Source: Hyphomicrobiales bacterium (GTDB taxonomy: Bacteria > Pseudomonadota > Alphaproteobacteria > Rickettsiales > JACKKO01). From it: DNA of 64,000 nt. Positions 24,149 through 32,511 of this stretch are shown in pieces. Position 1 is the stretch's first letter; each line of letters starts with the position of its first letter. Made by a program: the position numbers and the translations under genes. The DNA is taken from positions 558,001 to 622,000 of the forward strand of contig JACKKO010000001.1 of the NCBI GenBank assembly GCA_024236395.1, read 5' to 3'. The notes beneath the pieces were generated by a model, which had not been told where the DNA came from, did no database searches, and saw only the letters and a list, made by a program, of their open reading frames with translations.

Positions 24149-25819
24149 TTAGCGGTTAAATTGGGGAGAAGCTTGTTGGCGGTTTTGTATGGAAGGGATT
24201 TTCTGATCCGACGAGCGTTGTGCTCCCGGCTGCTGTTCCAGACCAAATGTTCTAGCCTGTTTCTCAATGGCATTGAGTTGCTCGTTCAGTGCATCAAAGA
24301 AACTATTGGCCTCGTTTCCCCAGCCGGTGATCTGCATGCGTTGCCTGAGGAATGTTTCATTTTCCCGGATCTCAGTCATGACGTTTTCGATCCGGGCATA
24401 GTGTTCCCGTGTCAGGTCCTTGCCAGAGTCCAGCACCGTGCTTAGTTCCGTGCTCAGTGCATATAGGCGGGAGAAGGGACCATGGATATTATCGACCTGC
24501 TCCAGCGCCTTATTTCCAATGTCCTGAATTTTTTTGATTTCTTCCGGGTTTGGCTGGCTATCGGCGCTGATAAAGGGAAGGTTCTGCAGGGAGTCTGCCA
24601 CTTGTATGATGGAATTCTGGAACGCACTAGTTGAGGGGAGATTCGCCACCATTTCCGGAATGAGCTTCTGTTCACGCGGTATGTTCAATGTCTCGCTTCC
24701 CGTGGTCATTTCTGATGGAATGTCGGTCCGTATTGATGGTGCGGTCACGCCATACTTTACAAGCAGTGATTCAACGTTCTCAAATGCATCCTTCAAAACG
24801 GTTTCCGGGCTGCCATTCTGGGAGGCAACATCTCCGGTGGGTGTGCCGAATTGCTGACGTAACGGGTGATTTGGCGTACCTGCAACCGTCATCAGGTCTT
24901 TTGCTTTTTGCGGAACTGTATTGGCCATTTCCTGTATTTGCTGAGCCGTTTTCTCCGGGTTGTCATTTCCCGAAAGTGGGCCGGGTTTCAGGCTGGTATC
25001 CTCCCGCTTGGCAAGCGTGGGATGCCTCTGCATGGCTTCCTCAAGGATGGTGCTTAACGTGTTGACCGTATTCTGATTTCCTCGTGTAATACGTTCCCAC
25101 CCTTCCTTGATGCTTTTCACATCTTCTGGCGTTAATGTAGAAAGCGCTTCCTTATTATTCTGGTTGTTCAGGAAGATACGTAACTGCATGGGGTTGAGTC
25201 TGATGAGCGTGGTTACTAACTTTTGATTTCCGGGTGCATCATTGCCTGCGTGTTTTTTTCTCAGGTTTTCTGTTGATTGCCTATGCCGTATGGCCTGTTC
25301 ACCGGTGGAAAGGGATGGTGTAGTTTCGGTATCGTTGGTCTGCTGCGGTGCGGGATGTGGTGCCGTTGCGGTAGCGGATTGCTGATTGCCAATACCACCA
25401 ATCTGTTTTCCCACTTCCTGCAGGGCAGGGTCATTAGACTGGCTGAGAATGTTGCTTACTTCTTGATTGATCGCAGGATTTGTGGCTGCCCAGGCCATGA
25501 CGCGTTGTACGTTTTGTGAAATCATATTAAGTGGCGCCACTCTCAGCTCAGGATTACGTTTATCTTCCGGTGTAGTATTTGGCTGGGCGCTTGCTGCAGA
25601 CAGGACACCTGTTTCATCACTGGGCGGGAGGACATTGATCCCATTCCACGCATTGACAATGCTAGCCTTAACGGTGGATTGCAATGCCCGGATGTTGGTT
25701 GCCAGCTGTTCTTTTTGAGCAGGGGATAGCCTGGATAGGTTTCCTTCCTCTGAGGTGGTGAGCGCTGTAATATACGCTTCAACGACCTCGTTTGCTTGTT
25801 TGGCACTTAAATTGCCCAT
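24149..25819 (-). CDS. Unknown 556-residue helical protein
   Basis: No signal peptide, membrane segment or recognisable domain. The protein is mostly predicted helix broken by Gln/Asn/Pro/Thr-rich linkers (about 120-190), with helical blocks near 195-280 and 390-530 and a Gln/Arg-rich tail (QQPGAQRSSDQKIPS). It lies between a GH114 gene and comM and is AT-richer than both. An exact CtrA-type box lies 48 bases upstream of its start. Composition and context resemble secreted effector-type proteins, but I have no direct evidence of secretion. Confidence 0.65.
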   Translation of the reverse strand: MGNLSAKQANEVVEAYITALTTSEEGNLSRLSPAQKEQLATNIRALQSTVKASIVNAWNGINVLPPSDETGVLSAASAQPNTTPEDKRNPELRVAPLNMISQNVQRVMAWAATNPAINQEVSNILSQSNDPALQEVGKQIGGIGNQQSATATAPHPAPQQTNDTETTPSLSTGEQAIRHRQSTENLRKKHAGNDAPGNQKLVTTLIRLNPMQLRIFLNNQNNKEALSTLTPEDVKSIKEGWERITRGNQNTVNTLSTILEEAMQRHPTLAKREDTSLKPGPLSGNDNPEKTAQQIQEMANTVPQKAKDLMTVAGTPNHPLRQQFGTPTGDVASQNGSPETVLKDAFENVESLLVKYGVTAPSIRTDIPSEMTTGSETLNIPREQKLIPEMVANLPSTSAFQNSIIQVADSLQNLPFISADSQPNPEEIKKIQDIGNKALEQVDNIHGPFSRLYALSTELSTVLDSGKDLTREHYARIENVMTEIRENETFLRQRMQITGWGNEANSFFDALNEQLNAIEKQARTFGLEQQPGAQRSSDQKIPSIQNRQQASPQFNR

Positions 25820-25866
25820 AATGATCTTTTTTCCTGCCTCTTATAGACTATTCTAAGCTCAAATGG

Positions 25867-25881
25867 TTAACGCGGCGTTAA
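25867..25881. promoter_or_regulatory. CtrA-type box upstream of the 556-residue unknown gene
   Basis: TTAACGCGGCGTTAA is an exact TTAA-N7-TTAA match with a GC-rich spacer, so it is not explained by local AT-richness. The facing comM gene ends at 25931, so the site can only serve the gene starting at 25819. Confidence 0.6.
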
Positions 25882-25930
25882 TAAAATGATGAAAAATGCA
25901 CGGTTTTTGCCATTTTTCCGTTTTCGTGTT

Positions 25931-27448
25931 TCAGGCGACGGCTTTTTGCAGGGCGGGGAGGCGGTAACTGAGGGCTTCAGCGAGGTGGGTGCGGGTGATG
26001 GTTTGTGCGCCGGCAAGGTCGGCAATCGTCCGGGCGACGCGCAACACGCGGTTATGGCCGCGCATGGAAAGGCCAAACTGATCCACTGCCTGTAGCAGCA
26101 TGGCGCGGGCATCGTCTTCCGGGGTGGCGTGCTGAATGAGTAAATCGCCCTCCAACGCACGGTTACAGCGGACGTTAGCGTCAGCATAGCGCGATTGCTG
26201 AATCTTCCGCGCTGCCAGCACCCGGGTGGCGATCGTTGCGCTGGATTCTTCCTTTTCCCCGGTGGCGATTTCCGCCGGAGAGAGCGCCGGGACTTCCACA
26301 TGCAGGTCTATCCTATCGAGCAGGGGGCCGGAAAGCCGCGCCTGGTAATCCTCACCACAGCGCGGGGCTTTATTGCAGGCCCGTGCCGGGTCTCCCAGAT
26401 AGCCGCAGCGGCAGGGGTTCATGGCCGCGACCAGCTGGAAATCCGCCGGGAAGGTGGTGTGTGATTGCACGCGGGCCACGGTAACGTTGCGGGTTTCCAG
26501 TGGTTGACGCAGGCTTTCCAGCACCTGGCGAGGGAATTCCGGTAGTTCGTCCAGGAACAGCACCCCGCGATGCGCCAGCGTGACCTCGCCGGGCTTTACG
26601 CGTGTCCCGCCGCCGATCATCGCGGCCATGGAACAATTATGGTGCGGGGCGCGGAAGGGGCGCTGCTGAGTCAGTTTGCCGCCTTCCAGTAGCCCGGCAA
26701 CACTCTGCACCACGCTGATATCCAGAATTTCCTCCGCACCAAGTGGTGGCAGGATACCGGGCAGGCGCGATGCCAGCATGGATTTCCCACTACCGGGCGG
26801 CCCCACCATCAGCACGTTATGCCCACCCGCGGCGGCAATTTCCAGCGCACGCTTGGCGGTATGCTGGCCGCGAATATCGCTGAAATCCGGGTATTGTGGC
26901 GGTGCTTCCTCCAGTGCTGGCTTGGGGGTGGAAAGCAGTTGCGTACCTTTGAAGTGGTTAATCAGGCTCAGCAAATGCCGTGGCGCCAGGATTTCCAGTT
27001 CACCTGCCCAGGCCGCTTCCGGCCCGTTGGCATGGGGGCAGATGATGCCGCATTCCCGTGCCACGGCGGCCATCGCGGCCGGCAGGATGCCGCTGACCGG
27101 GGCAATGGCTCCATCCAGCGCCAATTCGCCGAGGACGATCTGCTGCTCCACGGCATCGGCGGGAATCACCTGCATCTCCGCCAGCAAGCCGAGTGTGATG
27201 GGTAAGTCGTAATGGCTGCCTTCCTTGGGCATATCGGCGGGGGAGAGGTTGACGGTCACGCGTTTAGGCGGCAGGGAAAGCCCCATGGAACTGAGCGCCG
27301 AGCGAATACGCTCGCGGGATTCGACCACCGCCTTATCCGCCATCCCCACAATGGCAAAGGCCGGCATCCCGGCGGCAATATGCACCTGTACGTCAATGTC
27401 GGAGGTTTCAATACCTGAAAAGGCTAAGGTTCTTACACGCGCAACCAT
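25931..27448 (-). CDS. comM: YifB/ComM-family Mg-chelatase-like AAA+ ATPase
   Basis: 505 residues from ATG 27448, which has GGGGAG seven bases upstream (ATG 27463 is less likely). An N-terminal Lon-protease-like domain (GMPAFAIVGMADKAVVESRE) is followed by an AAA+ domain with Walker A GPPGSGKSMLASRLP, sensor region FLDELPEFPRQVLESLRQP, and a Cys-rich segment MNPCRCGYLGDP. Related ComM is a hexameric helicase that promotes branch migration during natural transformation, so a DNA-uptake or recombination role is plausible. Confidence 0.93.
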   Translation of the reverse strand: MVARVRTLAFSGIETSDIDVQVHIAAGMPAFAIVGMADKAVVESRERIRSALSSMGLSLPPKRVTVNLSPADMPKEGSHYDLPITLGLLAEMQVIPADAVEQQIVLGELALDGAIAPVSGILPAAMAAVARECGIICPHANGPEAAWAGELEILAPRHLLSLINHFKGTQLLSTPKPALEEAPPQYPDFSDIRGQHTAKRALEIAAAGGHNVLMVGPPGSGKSMLASRLPGILPPLGAEEILDISVVQSVAGLLEGGKLTQQRPFRAPHHNCSMAAMIGGGTRVKPGEVTLAHRGVLFLDELPEFPRQVLESLRQPLETRNVTVARVQSHTTFPADFQLVAAMNPCRCGYLGDPARACNKAPRCGEDYQARLSGPLLDRIDLHVEVPALSPAEIATGEKEESSATIATRVLAARKIQQSRYADANVRCNRALEGDLLIQHATPEDDARAMLLQAVDQFGLSMRGHNRVLRVARTIADLAGAQTITRTHLAEALSYRLPALQKAVA

Positions 27449-27506
27449 GACGCGACTCCCCAATCAAAATAGCACGTGCCGACTATAGGGAAGAACCGGG
27501 GAAGAC

Positions 27507-27686
27507 TCAACTGCTAAGCCGCCGCGCCTCATCAGGTAACATGATAGGGATACCATCCCGTACGGGGTAGGCCAGCCCGGCTTTTTCGCTGATGAGTTCG
27601 CTTGCCTTGCGGTTATAGCGCAACGGACCCTTGGTGACGGGGCAGACCAGAATTTCCAACAGTTGTGGGTCGGGATATTTTTTCAT
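27507..27686 (-). CDS. Trm112/YcaR-family small protein
   Basis: 59 residues (MKKYPDPQLLEILVCPVTKG ... GIPIMLPDEARRL). LLEILVCPVTKGPL and the late AYPVRDGIPIMLPDEAR are signatures of the Trm112-like UPF0434 family. Only one Cys of the zinc pattern is retained (CPVTKG). In eukaryotes and archaea Trm112 activates methyltransferases; the bacterial role is unclear. It lies upstream of comM on the same strand. Confidence 0.88.
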   Translation of the reverse strand: MKKYPDPQLLEILVCPVTKGPLRYNRKASELISEKAGLAYPVRDGIPIMLPDEARRLSS

Positions 27687-27765
27687 GGAAGTATCATAGC
27701 GCGTGCAAAAGAGACTTGAAAAGAAAAAAACTTCGCCTATTATGCGCTTTCCTTAAGGCAAGTGA

Positions 27766-27840
27766 GCGGGTGTAGCTCAGGGGTAGAGCACAACCTTGCC
27801 AAGGTTGGGGTCGCGCGTTCGAATCGCGTCACCCGCTCCA
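27766..27840 (+). tRNA. tRNA-Gly (GCC)
   Basis: 75 bases including encoded CCA. The acceptor stem starts GCGGGTG and ends CACCCGC. The anticodon loop sits in CCTTGCCAAGG with anticodon GCC, and the T arm has GTTCGAATC. The tandem RNase III gene lies directly on its 3' side. Confidence 0.97.
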
Positions 27841-27944
27841 AAAAAAGTCTCTGTTTTATTTCCTATTACTCTGTAACTATCTGATAAAATGCTTAATATT
27901 TTGTGTGCCGAAGGCCATACGTTATTATGGCTTACTAACTATTG

Positions 27945-27959
27945 TTAATAATTTATTAA
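27945..27959. promoter_or_regulatory. CtrA-type box upstream of the tandem RNase III gene
   Basis: TTAATAATTTATTAA is an exact TTAA-N7-TTAA match 34 bases before the chosen start. The local sequence is AT-rich, so chance is more likely here than at the other boxes. Confidence 0.45.
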
Positions 27960-27993
27960 TGTCAATGTGTTAGTGTAGGGCGCAGGAATGTTA

Positions 27994-29826
27994 ATGGAAC
28001 AAGATATAGATATCACTGATTATTATCAGAAAGTTGTTACCTATAGGGTCAAAGACTTTCTGAATGCGTATATTGGCAAACATGGAAAAAAGCCGGATTT
28101 TGCAAAACCATCAAATTTAAGTGATCCTGAATTACACGCCCTCTTGGTTGAAATAACAGATATCGTGGCTAATACATTCCCTTTAGGAATGGAGGTAAGA
28201 CAGGAAAGTCGGGCAGAAAATGTTATTGGCAGTTATATTGATTCCATTCGGTCTGGAGATCCTATCAAAATAAGATACGAAGAGCTTTCTGCGTTTATTC
28301 ATCATAAGGCCTATGAAGTGATTATAGCAGCTGTGGATGCATTTATTAAGGGTACATCCATTAAGGATGGGTCCGATAAGATATTACGTAAAATGTATAC
28401 GGATCTGAGTGAAATTGAATTTGAAATGACCGGAAAGCTGACAGGCAAGTATGGCTTTAAGAACGCTGAAGAGAGTCAACGGAAGGCCAAAAGATATATA
28501 ACGGAGACTCTCGATAGTATTCTAGACAGCTTATCCCAAGGCGATCAGTTTACTTTGGATAATTACTCCAGCTTTAAGAATAATATACGCAAAATAATTA
28601 ATGAAGAATATGTCAGAGCCGTTGAAGAGGTTATTGGGTACACATTTGCAAACAAAGAAATACTCATAAGAGCGCTAACCCATCCGAATATTGATAATAA
28701 TCCCAATAAGAATTATGAACGTCTGGAGTTTATCGGGGATGGGGTATTAAATTTTGTTGTGTCGCAAAACATAGACCCTTTGGCTCCACAAAGGGTAATT
28801 CTGCGGGATAATAAAATCAAAAGTTCAAATCTTGCTAAGGCACAGAAAGAACTGTCCATTGATCATTCTGTATGGAAAATAGGTGTTCTCACACAAAAAG
28901 ATCGTGAAGATAATTTTGAAGCAATTATTGGTGCTATCTATGAAGACGGTGGCATTGAGGCGGCACAGAAATTTGTTCTTAAGCGACTTCGAATGGATGA
29001 ATTAAATACACGTGTCAAACCCGATGTAACAGGGTTGCCTACAGATTCTACAAACGAAACACAAGCTAGGCTAAAGCATCGATTTCATCATCCGGAGTAT
29101 GTAACGGCAGTTTTTGCCTCCCAAGAAAACACTGCGCGCAAAGCACTGCTCAGCATGGGAACGGAAACGCTGAATTTTGTGGTTTACCGGTACATATTTG
29201 AACACCGGGAGGACCTGACAATCACGGAGATGGGATTAGCCAGAGATGCGTTGATCAATAACCATAATATTGTTGCTATCATGAAGCAGCAGGGAGTTAT
29301 AGCATCTGTCCCACCTGCAGAAGCGAGTAAAGGTTATACAAAGCAAAGCGCAGACACGTTCCGGGCATTGACGGAGGCTGTGTATCAAGATGCTAGCCAA
29401 AAAAATGCAATGCCTGAGGCACTGGAAGAAGCCTACCGTTTTATCAAGAAACAACTGATCCTACCCTTAACACAGGACAAACCACTTAAAGAACTAATGG
29501 TGCCAAACTACAAAAATATTTTAAACGCATTCGAAAATGCGATCCCCACTATGCATGTTTCAATAAAATACTCTGGTGAAGCAGGAAACTATGTAACAGA
29601 CCTTACAATTACACATGAAGAGCAAGAGGTATTAAAAATAAACATGGAGACAGAGTATTCGAGCCGTACAAGACGCAGTGAAGAAATTGCAAAATTGGCG
29701 GTGGAAGAATTGCAGCGGTCAGAAATTCGTGGCCAGCAGAATCCATTCTTCCATACTGTTCAACAGCTGATGCAGAAAGACACAATAGCCAACCAGATAC
29801 GCATGACGACGAGTTTGGAGCGCTAG
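27994..29826 (+). CDS. Tandem RNase III-fold protein with dsRBD-like tail
   Basis: 610 residues from ATG 27994 (AGGA six bases upstream; ATG 27988 is too close). Residues 1-205 are helical with no known family. Residues 209-333 form an RNase III domain: YERLEFIGDGVLNFVV holds catalytic E245 and D249, and EDNFEAIIGAIYEDGG holds D306 and E309. Residues 358-488 repeat the fold: LLSMGTETLNFVVYRYIFEH, LARDALINNHNIVAIMKQQG and SADTFRALTEAVYQD. There the first Glu, first Asp and last Glu are replaced by L386, T390 and R457, leaving only D454. Residues 500-575 look like a divergent dsRNA-binding domain. Ordinary bacterial RNase III has one nuclease domain and about 230 residues. The gene is AT-rich and follows tRNA-Gly. 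Confidence 0.8.
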   Translation: MEQDIDITDYYQKVVTYRVKDFLNAYIGKHGKKPDFAKPSNLSDPELHALLVEITDIVANTFPLGMEVRQESRAENVIGSYIDSIRSGDPIKIRYEELSAFIHHKAYEVIIAAVDAFIKGTSIKDGSDKILRKMYTDLSEIEFEMTGKLTGKYGFKNAEESQRKAKRYITETLDSILDSLSQGDQFTLDNYSSFKNNIRKIINEEYVRAVEEVIGYTFANKEILIRALTHPNIDNNPNKNYERLEFIGDGVLNFVVSQNIDPLAPQRVILRDNKIKSSNLAKAQKELSIDHSVWKIGVLTQKDREDNFEAIIGAIYEDGGIEAAQKFVLKRLRMDELNTRVKPDVTGLPTDSTNETQARLKHRFHHPEYVTAVFASQENTARKALLSMGTETLNFVVYRYIFEHREDLTITEMGLARDALINNHNIVAIMKQQGVIASVPPAEASKGYTKQSADTFRALTEAVYQDASQKNAMPEALEEAYRFIKKQLILPLTQDKPLKELMVPNYKNILNAFENAIPTMHVSIKYSGEAGNYVTDLTITHEEQEVLKINMETEYSSRTRRSEEIAKLAVEELQRSEIRGQQNPFFHTVQQLMQKDTIANQIRMTTSLER

Positions 29827-29837
29827 GATGGTTTAGC

Positions 29838-30914
29838 CTATAGCGGGGTGAGGGTGTTCACATGCCCCATACGGCGATGTTCCCATGTTTCATGTTTCCC
29901 ATATAAATGCAGCTTGCTTTTGGGGTTTTTAAGGATGGTTGCCCACGCGGCGGCATCCTTATCAAACAGGATCTGTGTTTCAACATGCGTATGGCACACG
30001 GTTGAACCCAAAGGCAGGCCGCATATAGCACGTACCAACTGCTCAAACTGGCTGGTAACGCATCCATCCTGTGTCCACAGCCCGGAATTATGCAGGCGTG
30101 GCGTGAGCTCATTTACAAGCAAATCACCATTCTCAAGCAGAAAAAACTCTACCGTACAGATACCCACAAAATGCAGTTTGTCCAAGATAATACGGGTTAT
30201 TTCATTGGCCCGGTCGGTAATGCTGGCAGGGATACTGGCGGGTGCGGTGGAATGATGAAATCGCTCATTAACGGTTTGGTATTCTGTAGGGGGATAAAAC
30301 GCGACGTTTGTATGCAGATCCCGCGCAGCGATAATAGAGAATTCCCTGGTAAAGGGGACATACTCTTCCAGGATGCCATGAGGGGTATCAAACGCTGTCC
30401 AGATAGCGTGATAGTCCGGCAGTGTATCGTCAATTACCGCGTATTTCTTGTCCGCATCGTTCAACTCGGTGGTTTTAAGAATGGCTTTATGCAGCCCAAG
30501 CTTCTGATGGGCATCGGTCAGTTCCAGGGAAGAAGTAATGTGATAATGGGCACTGGTGGGGATATTTAGGCTATGCAGAAACTGCTTTTCTCTTAGTCGA
30601 TTATGGGTGATATAAAGCTCCTGCTGCCGGGGGCGCACGACGGTGAATTTCTCCAGAAAAAGTATGGTATCATTCGGTATATCTTCGTTCTCAAACGTGA
30701 TGACATCCACCTCACGGGCAAACCGTTCTAATTCAGAGTGATTATGGATGTCTGCGATAACAGAATAGGAACAAACCTGTGCAGCAGGGCTATCGGCGTT
30801 GGCACAGAATATATGTACTTTGTACCCCAGGTTCGCCGCTGCCAGGGTAGTCATACGCCCTAGTTGGCCGCCACCGACAATACCTATTGTGCTGCCTGGG
30901 GGGATGGGTTTCAT
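29838..30914 (-). CDS. purK: 5-(carboxyamino)imidazole ribonucleotide synthase
   Basis: 358 residues, usual PurK length. It carboxylates AIR to N5-CAIR with ATP and bicarbonate in purine synthesis. The N-terminus GIVGGGQLGRMTTLAAANLG is the family signature; the ATP-grasp core includes VEFFLLENGDLLVNELTPR and HNSGLWTQDGCVTSQFEQLV. purE, its usual neighbour, is not here. A small membrane protein gene lies three bases upstream on the same strand. Confidence 0.95.
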   Translation of the reverse strand: MKPIPPGSTIGIVGGGQLGRMTTLAAANLGYKVHIFCANADSPAAQVCSYSVIADIHNHSELERFAREVDVITFENEDIPNDTILFLEKFTVVRPRQQELYITHNRLREKQFLHSLNIPTSAHYHITSSLELTDAHQKLGLHKAILKTTELNDADKKYAVIDDTLPDYHAIWTAFDTPHGILEEYVPFTREFSIIAARDLHTNVAFYPPTEYQTVNERFHHSTAPASIPASITDRANEITRIILDKLHFVGICTVEFFLLENGDLLVNELTPRLHNSGLWTQDGCVTSQFEQLVRAICGLPLGSTVCHTHVETQILFDKDAAAWATILKNPKSKLHLYGKHETWEHRRMGHVNTLTPL

Positions 30915-30917
30915 GAA

Positions 30918-31154
30918 TTACTTTTCTTTCAGATCTTCTTCCACAATCACATATTCCGCCTCAATGACCTGCTTCTTGCGGGCATGTGGGGTGGGGGATT
31001 TTCCCATCGCCTGCCGGATACGGATCCAGATGAGCAGTCCACCTATGATTACGGCACCAATGACCAATGCTACAAAGCCAGCAGCCAGCAGTCCGGCCAC
31101 GACAGCAAATGCTATGATAGAACCCAGAACAATACGGAAATATGCGCCAAACAT
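30918..31154 (-). CDS. Small membrane protein of unknown function
   Basis: 78 residues from ATG 31154. The open frame extends to 31232, but that part runs through the terminator hairpin of the neighbouring porin, so the shorter form is preferred. One or two hydrophobic helices (IAFAVVAGLLAAGFVALVIG) are followed by a charged tail with EAEYVIVEEDLKEK. It is three bases from purK and probably cotranscribed. No Shine-Dalgarno is evident. Confidence 0.6.
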   Translation of the reverse strand: MFGAYFRIVLGSIIAFAVVAGLLAAGFVALVIGAVIIGGLLIWIRIRQAMGKSPTPHARKKQVIEAEYVIVEEDLKEK

Positions 31155-31192
31155 AGCGGGTACTCTAGCGGAATTGGCGGGATAGGTAAATA

Positions 31193-31222
31193 AAAAGGGC
31201 CACCTGTGCAGGTGGCCCTTTT
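31193..31222 (-). terminator. Intrinsic terminator of the second porin gene
   Basis: AAAAGGGCCACC and GGTGGCCCTTTT are perfect 12-base arms around a six-base loop, 19 bases past the porin stop. T-runs on both sides make it bidirectional in principle. Confidence 0.9.
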
Positions 31223-31240
31223 CGTTAGGCATTTGTTCGC

Positions 31241-32362
31241 TTAGAAGGACAGGTACGTACCCACCAGTACGACGGTACCGTCGTTATCCGTGGCAGTACC
31301 ACTCTGATCCGCATCGAAGAAGCTCACTTCCACATACGGGGTCAGGCCCGGTGCCAGTGCATAATCCGCACCCACCACCAGGTTGGTGAAGTCGTCATTA
31401 CCACGCTCACTGTCCAGATAGGTGACACTGACACCCATTGGTCCGTTCTCATAGGCGGCACCCAGTGTCCAGAAGCTGGTATCCAGGTTGGAGCCCACGG
31501 CCATGGTGCTGTCATCCCAGTCACCATAGGAACCCGCCAGCGAGAAGCCTTCAAAGGTAAGCGCTGTCCCCAGTTGCCATGCGGCGAGGTCTTCCGTAGT
31601 GGCGAGCTCAGATTGCCCGAAAGCACCCACCAGACCGACATTGACATCCACACTTTCAAGTGTGCCGGCATAGTTCAGCCCCAGCCCGAAGACGTTCTCT
31701 TGGTCGCCATTGAGTTCGCCGGTGAATCCTGCTGCCGTCCCACCATCACCTTCATCCGGCGTGTAGCTCACACCCAGTTGAATGCCGCTGAAAGAAGGAG
31801 AATAGTAGGTGATCTTGGTAGCATCTTCCGTGGCACCACCGGTATCTGCTGTCGGCAGGTCAGGGTGGATCAGGAATGTTGCACCCGGTGCTACGCCGCC
31901 GGAGTTGATATAAAACTCATCGTCACCATCAATACCGCCAGTGGCACGGGCAATCGTAGCAGCATTGACAGCCATGGCTGCTTCTGCCCCTTCGTTGTTC
32001 CCCAGTTCCACACGACCCAGATCACTTTCTAACCAGATGAACGTTTTATCGGCATTGGTACCCTCTCCACGGTTATCGGCAGAAACGTCTGCTTCCAGAT
32101 CAATTACCGCACCATATTTCAGGCCGTTATCCGCTTCCCCGGAAACGTTGAAATGGATTTCTGTATCATTGGCAAACTTCACATCACGGGTGAACGCACC
32201 TGTTGTATCAAATGGGGAGTCCTGATCAGAAAAACCGGCCTGGAAATTAATTTCCCCGCCGATGGACAGGTCCAACCCTTCAGCCAGGGCGTTGCTGGCA
32301 GTCATAATACCAACAACACCAGCAAGTGCGGTTGTTGTGAGAATAGTTTGCTTCATTGTCAT
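31241..32362 (-). CDS. Outer-membrane porin (paralogue 2)
   Basis: 373 residues. The start at 32362 (MTMKQTILTTTALAGVVG) or 32356 gives a Sec signal ending SNALA; AAGGAAG lies upstream. The barrel begins EGLDLSIGGEINFQAGFSDQ and ends VVLVGTYLSF with terminal Phe. It aligns along its length with the porin at 5959-7053, including ADKTFIWLESDLGRVELGN and the acidic loop GIDGDDEFYIN. A strong terminator follows, consistent with a highly expressed single gene. Confidence 0.9.
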   Translation of the reverse strand: MTMKQTILTTTALAGVVGIMTASNALAEGLDLSIGGEINFQAGFSDQDSPFDTTGAFTRDVKFANDTEIHFNVSGEADNGLKYGAVIDLEADVSADNRGEGTNADKTFIWLESDLGRVELGNNEGAEAAMAVNAATIARATGGIDGDDEFYINSGGVAPGATFLIHPDLPTADTGGATEDATKITYYSPSFSGIQLGVSYTPDEGDGGTAAGFTGELNGDQENVFGLGLNYAGTLESVDVNVGLVGAFGQSELATTEDLAAWQLGTALTFEGFSLAGSYGDWDDSTMAVGSNLDTSFWTLGAAYENGPMGVSVTYLDSERGNDDFTNLVVGADYALAPGLTPYVEVSFFDADQSGTATDNDGTVVLVGTYLSF

Positions 32363-32511
32363 TACTTCCTTTCGTTTCAAATTGATAATGTGTAATATGT
32401 ATAATTCTTGTCAAAATTATACATATTGTCCATTATTCAGCTGATGTAGGAAAAAACTGGGAATGATTCCCCTCGGAGCAGTGTGACATTTGTGCAATGA
32501 TAATATGACAT

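Noticed and set aside
27841..27987. Possible att repeat of tRNA-Gly near the end of the RNase III gene
   Set aside because: I looked near 29827 for a copy of the tRNA 3' end and found none.
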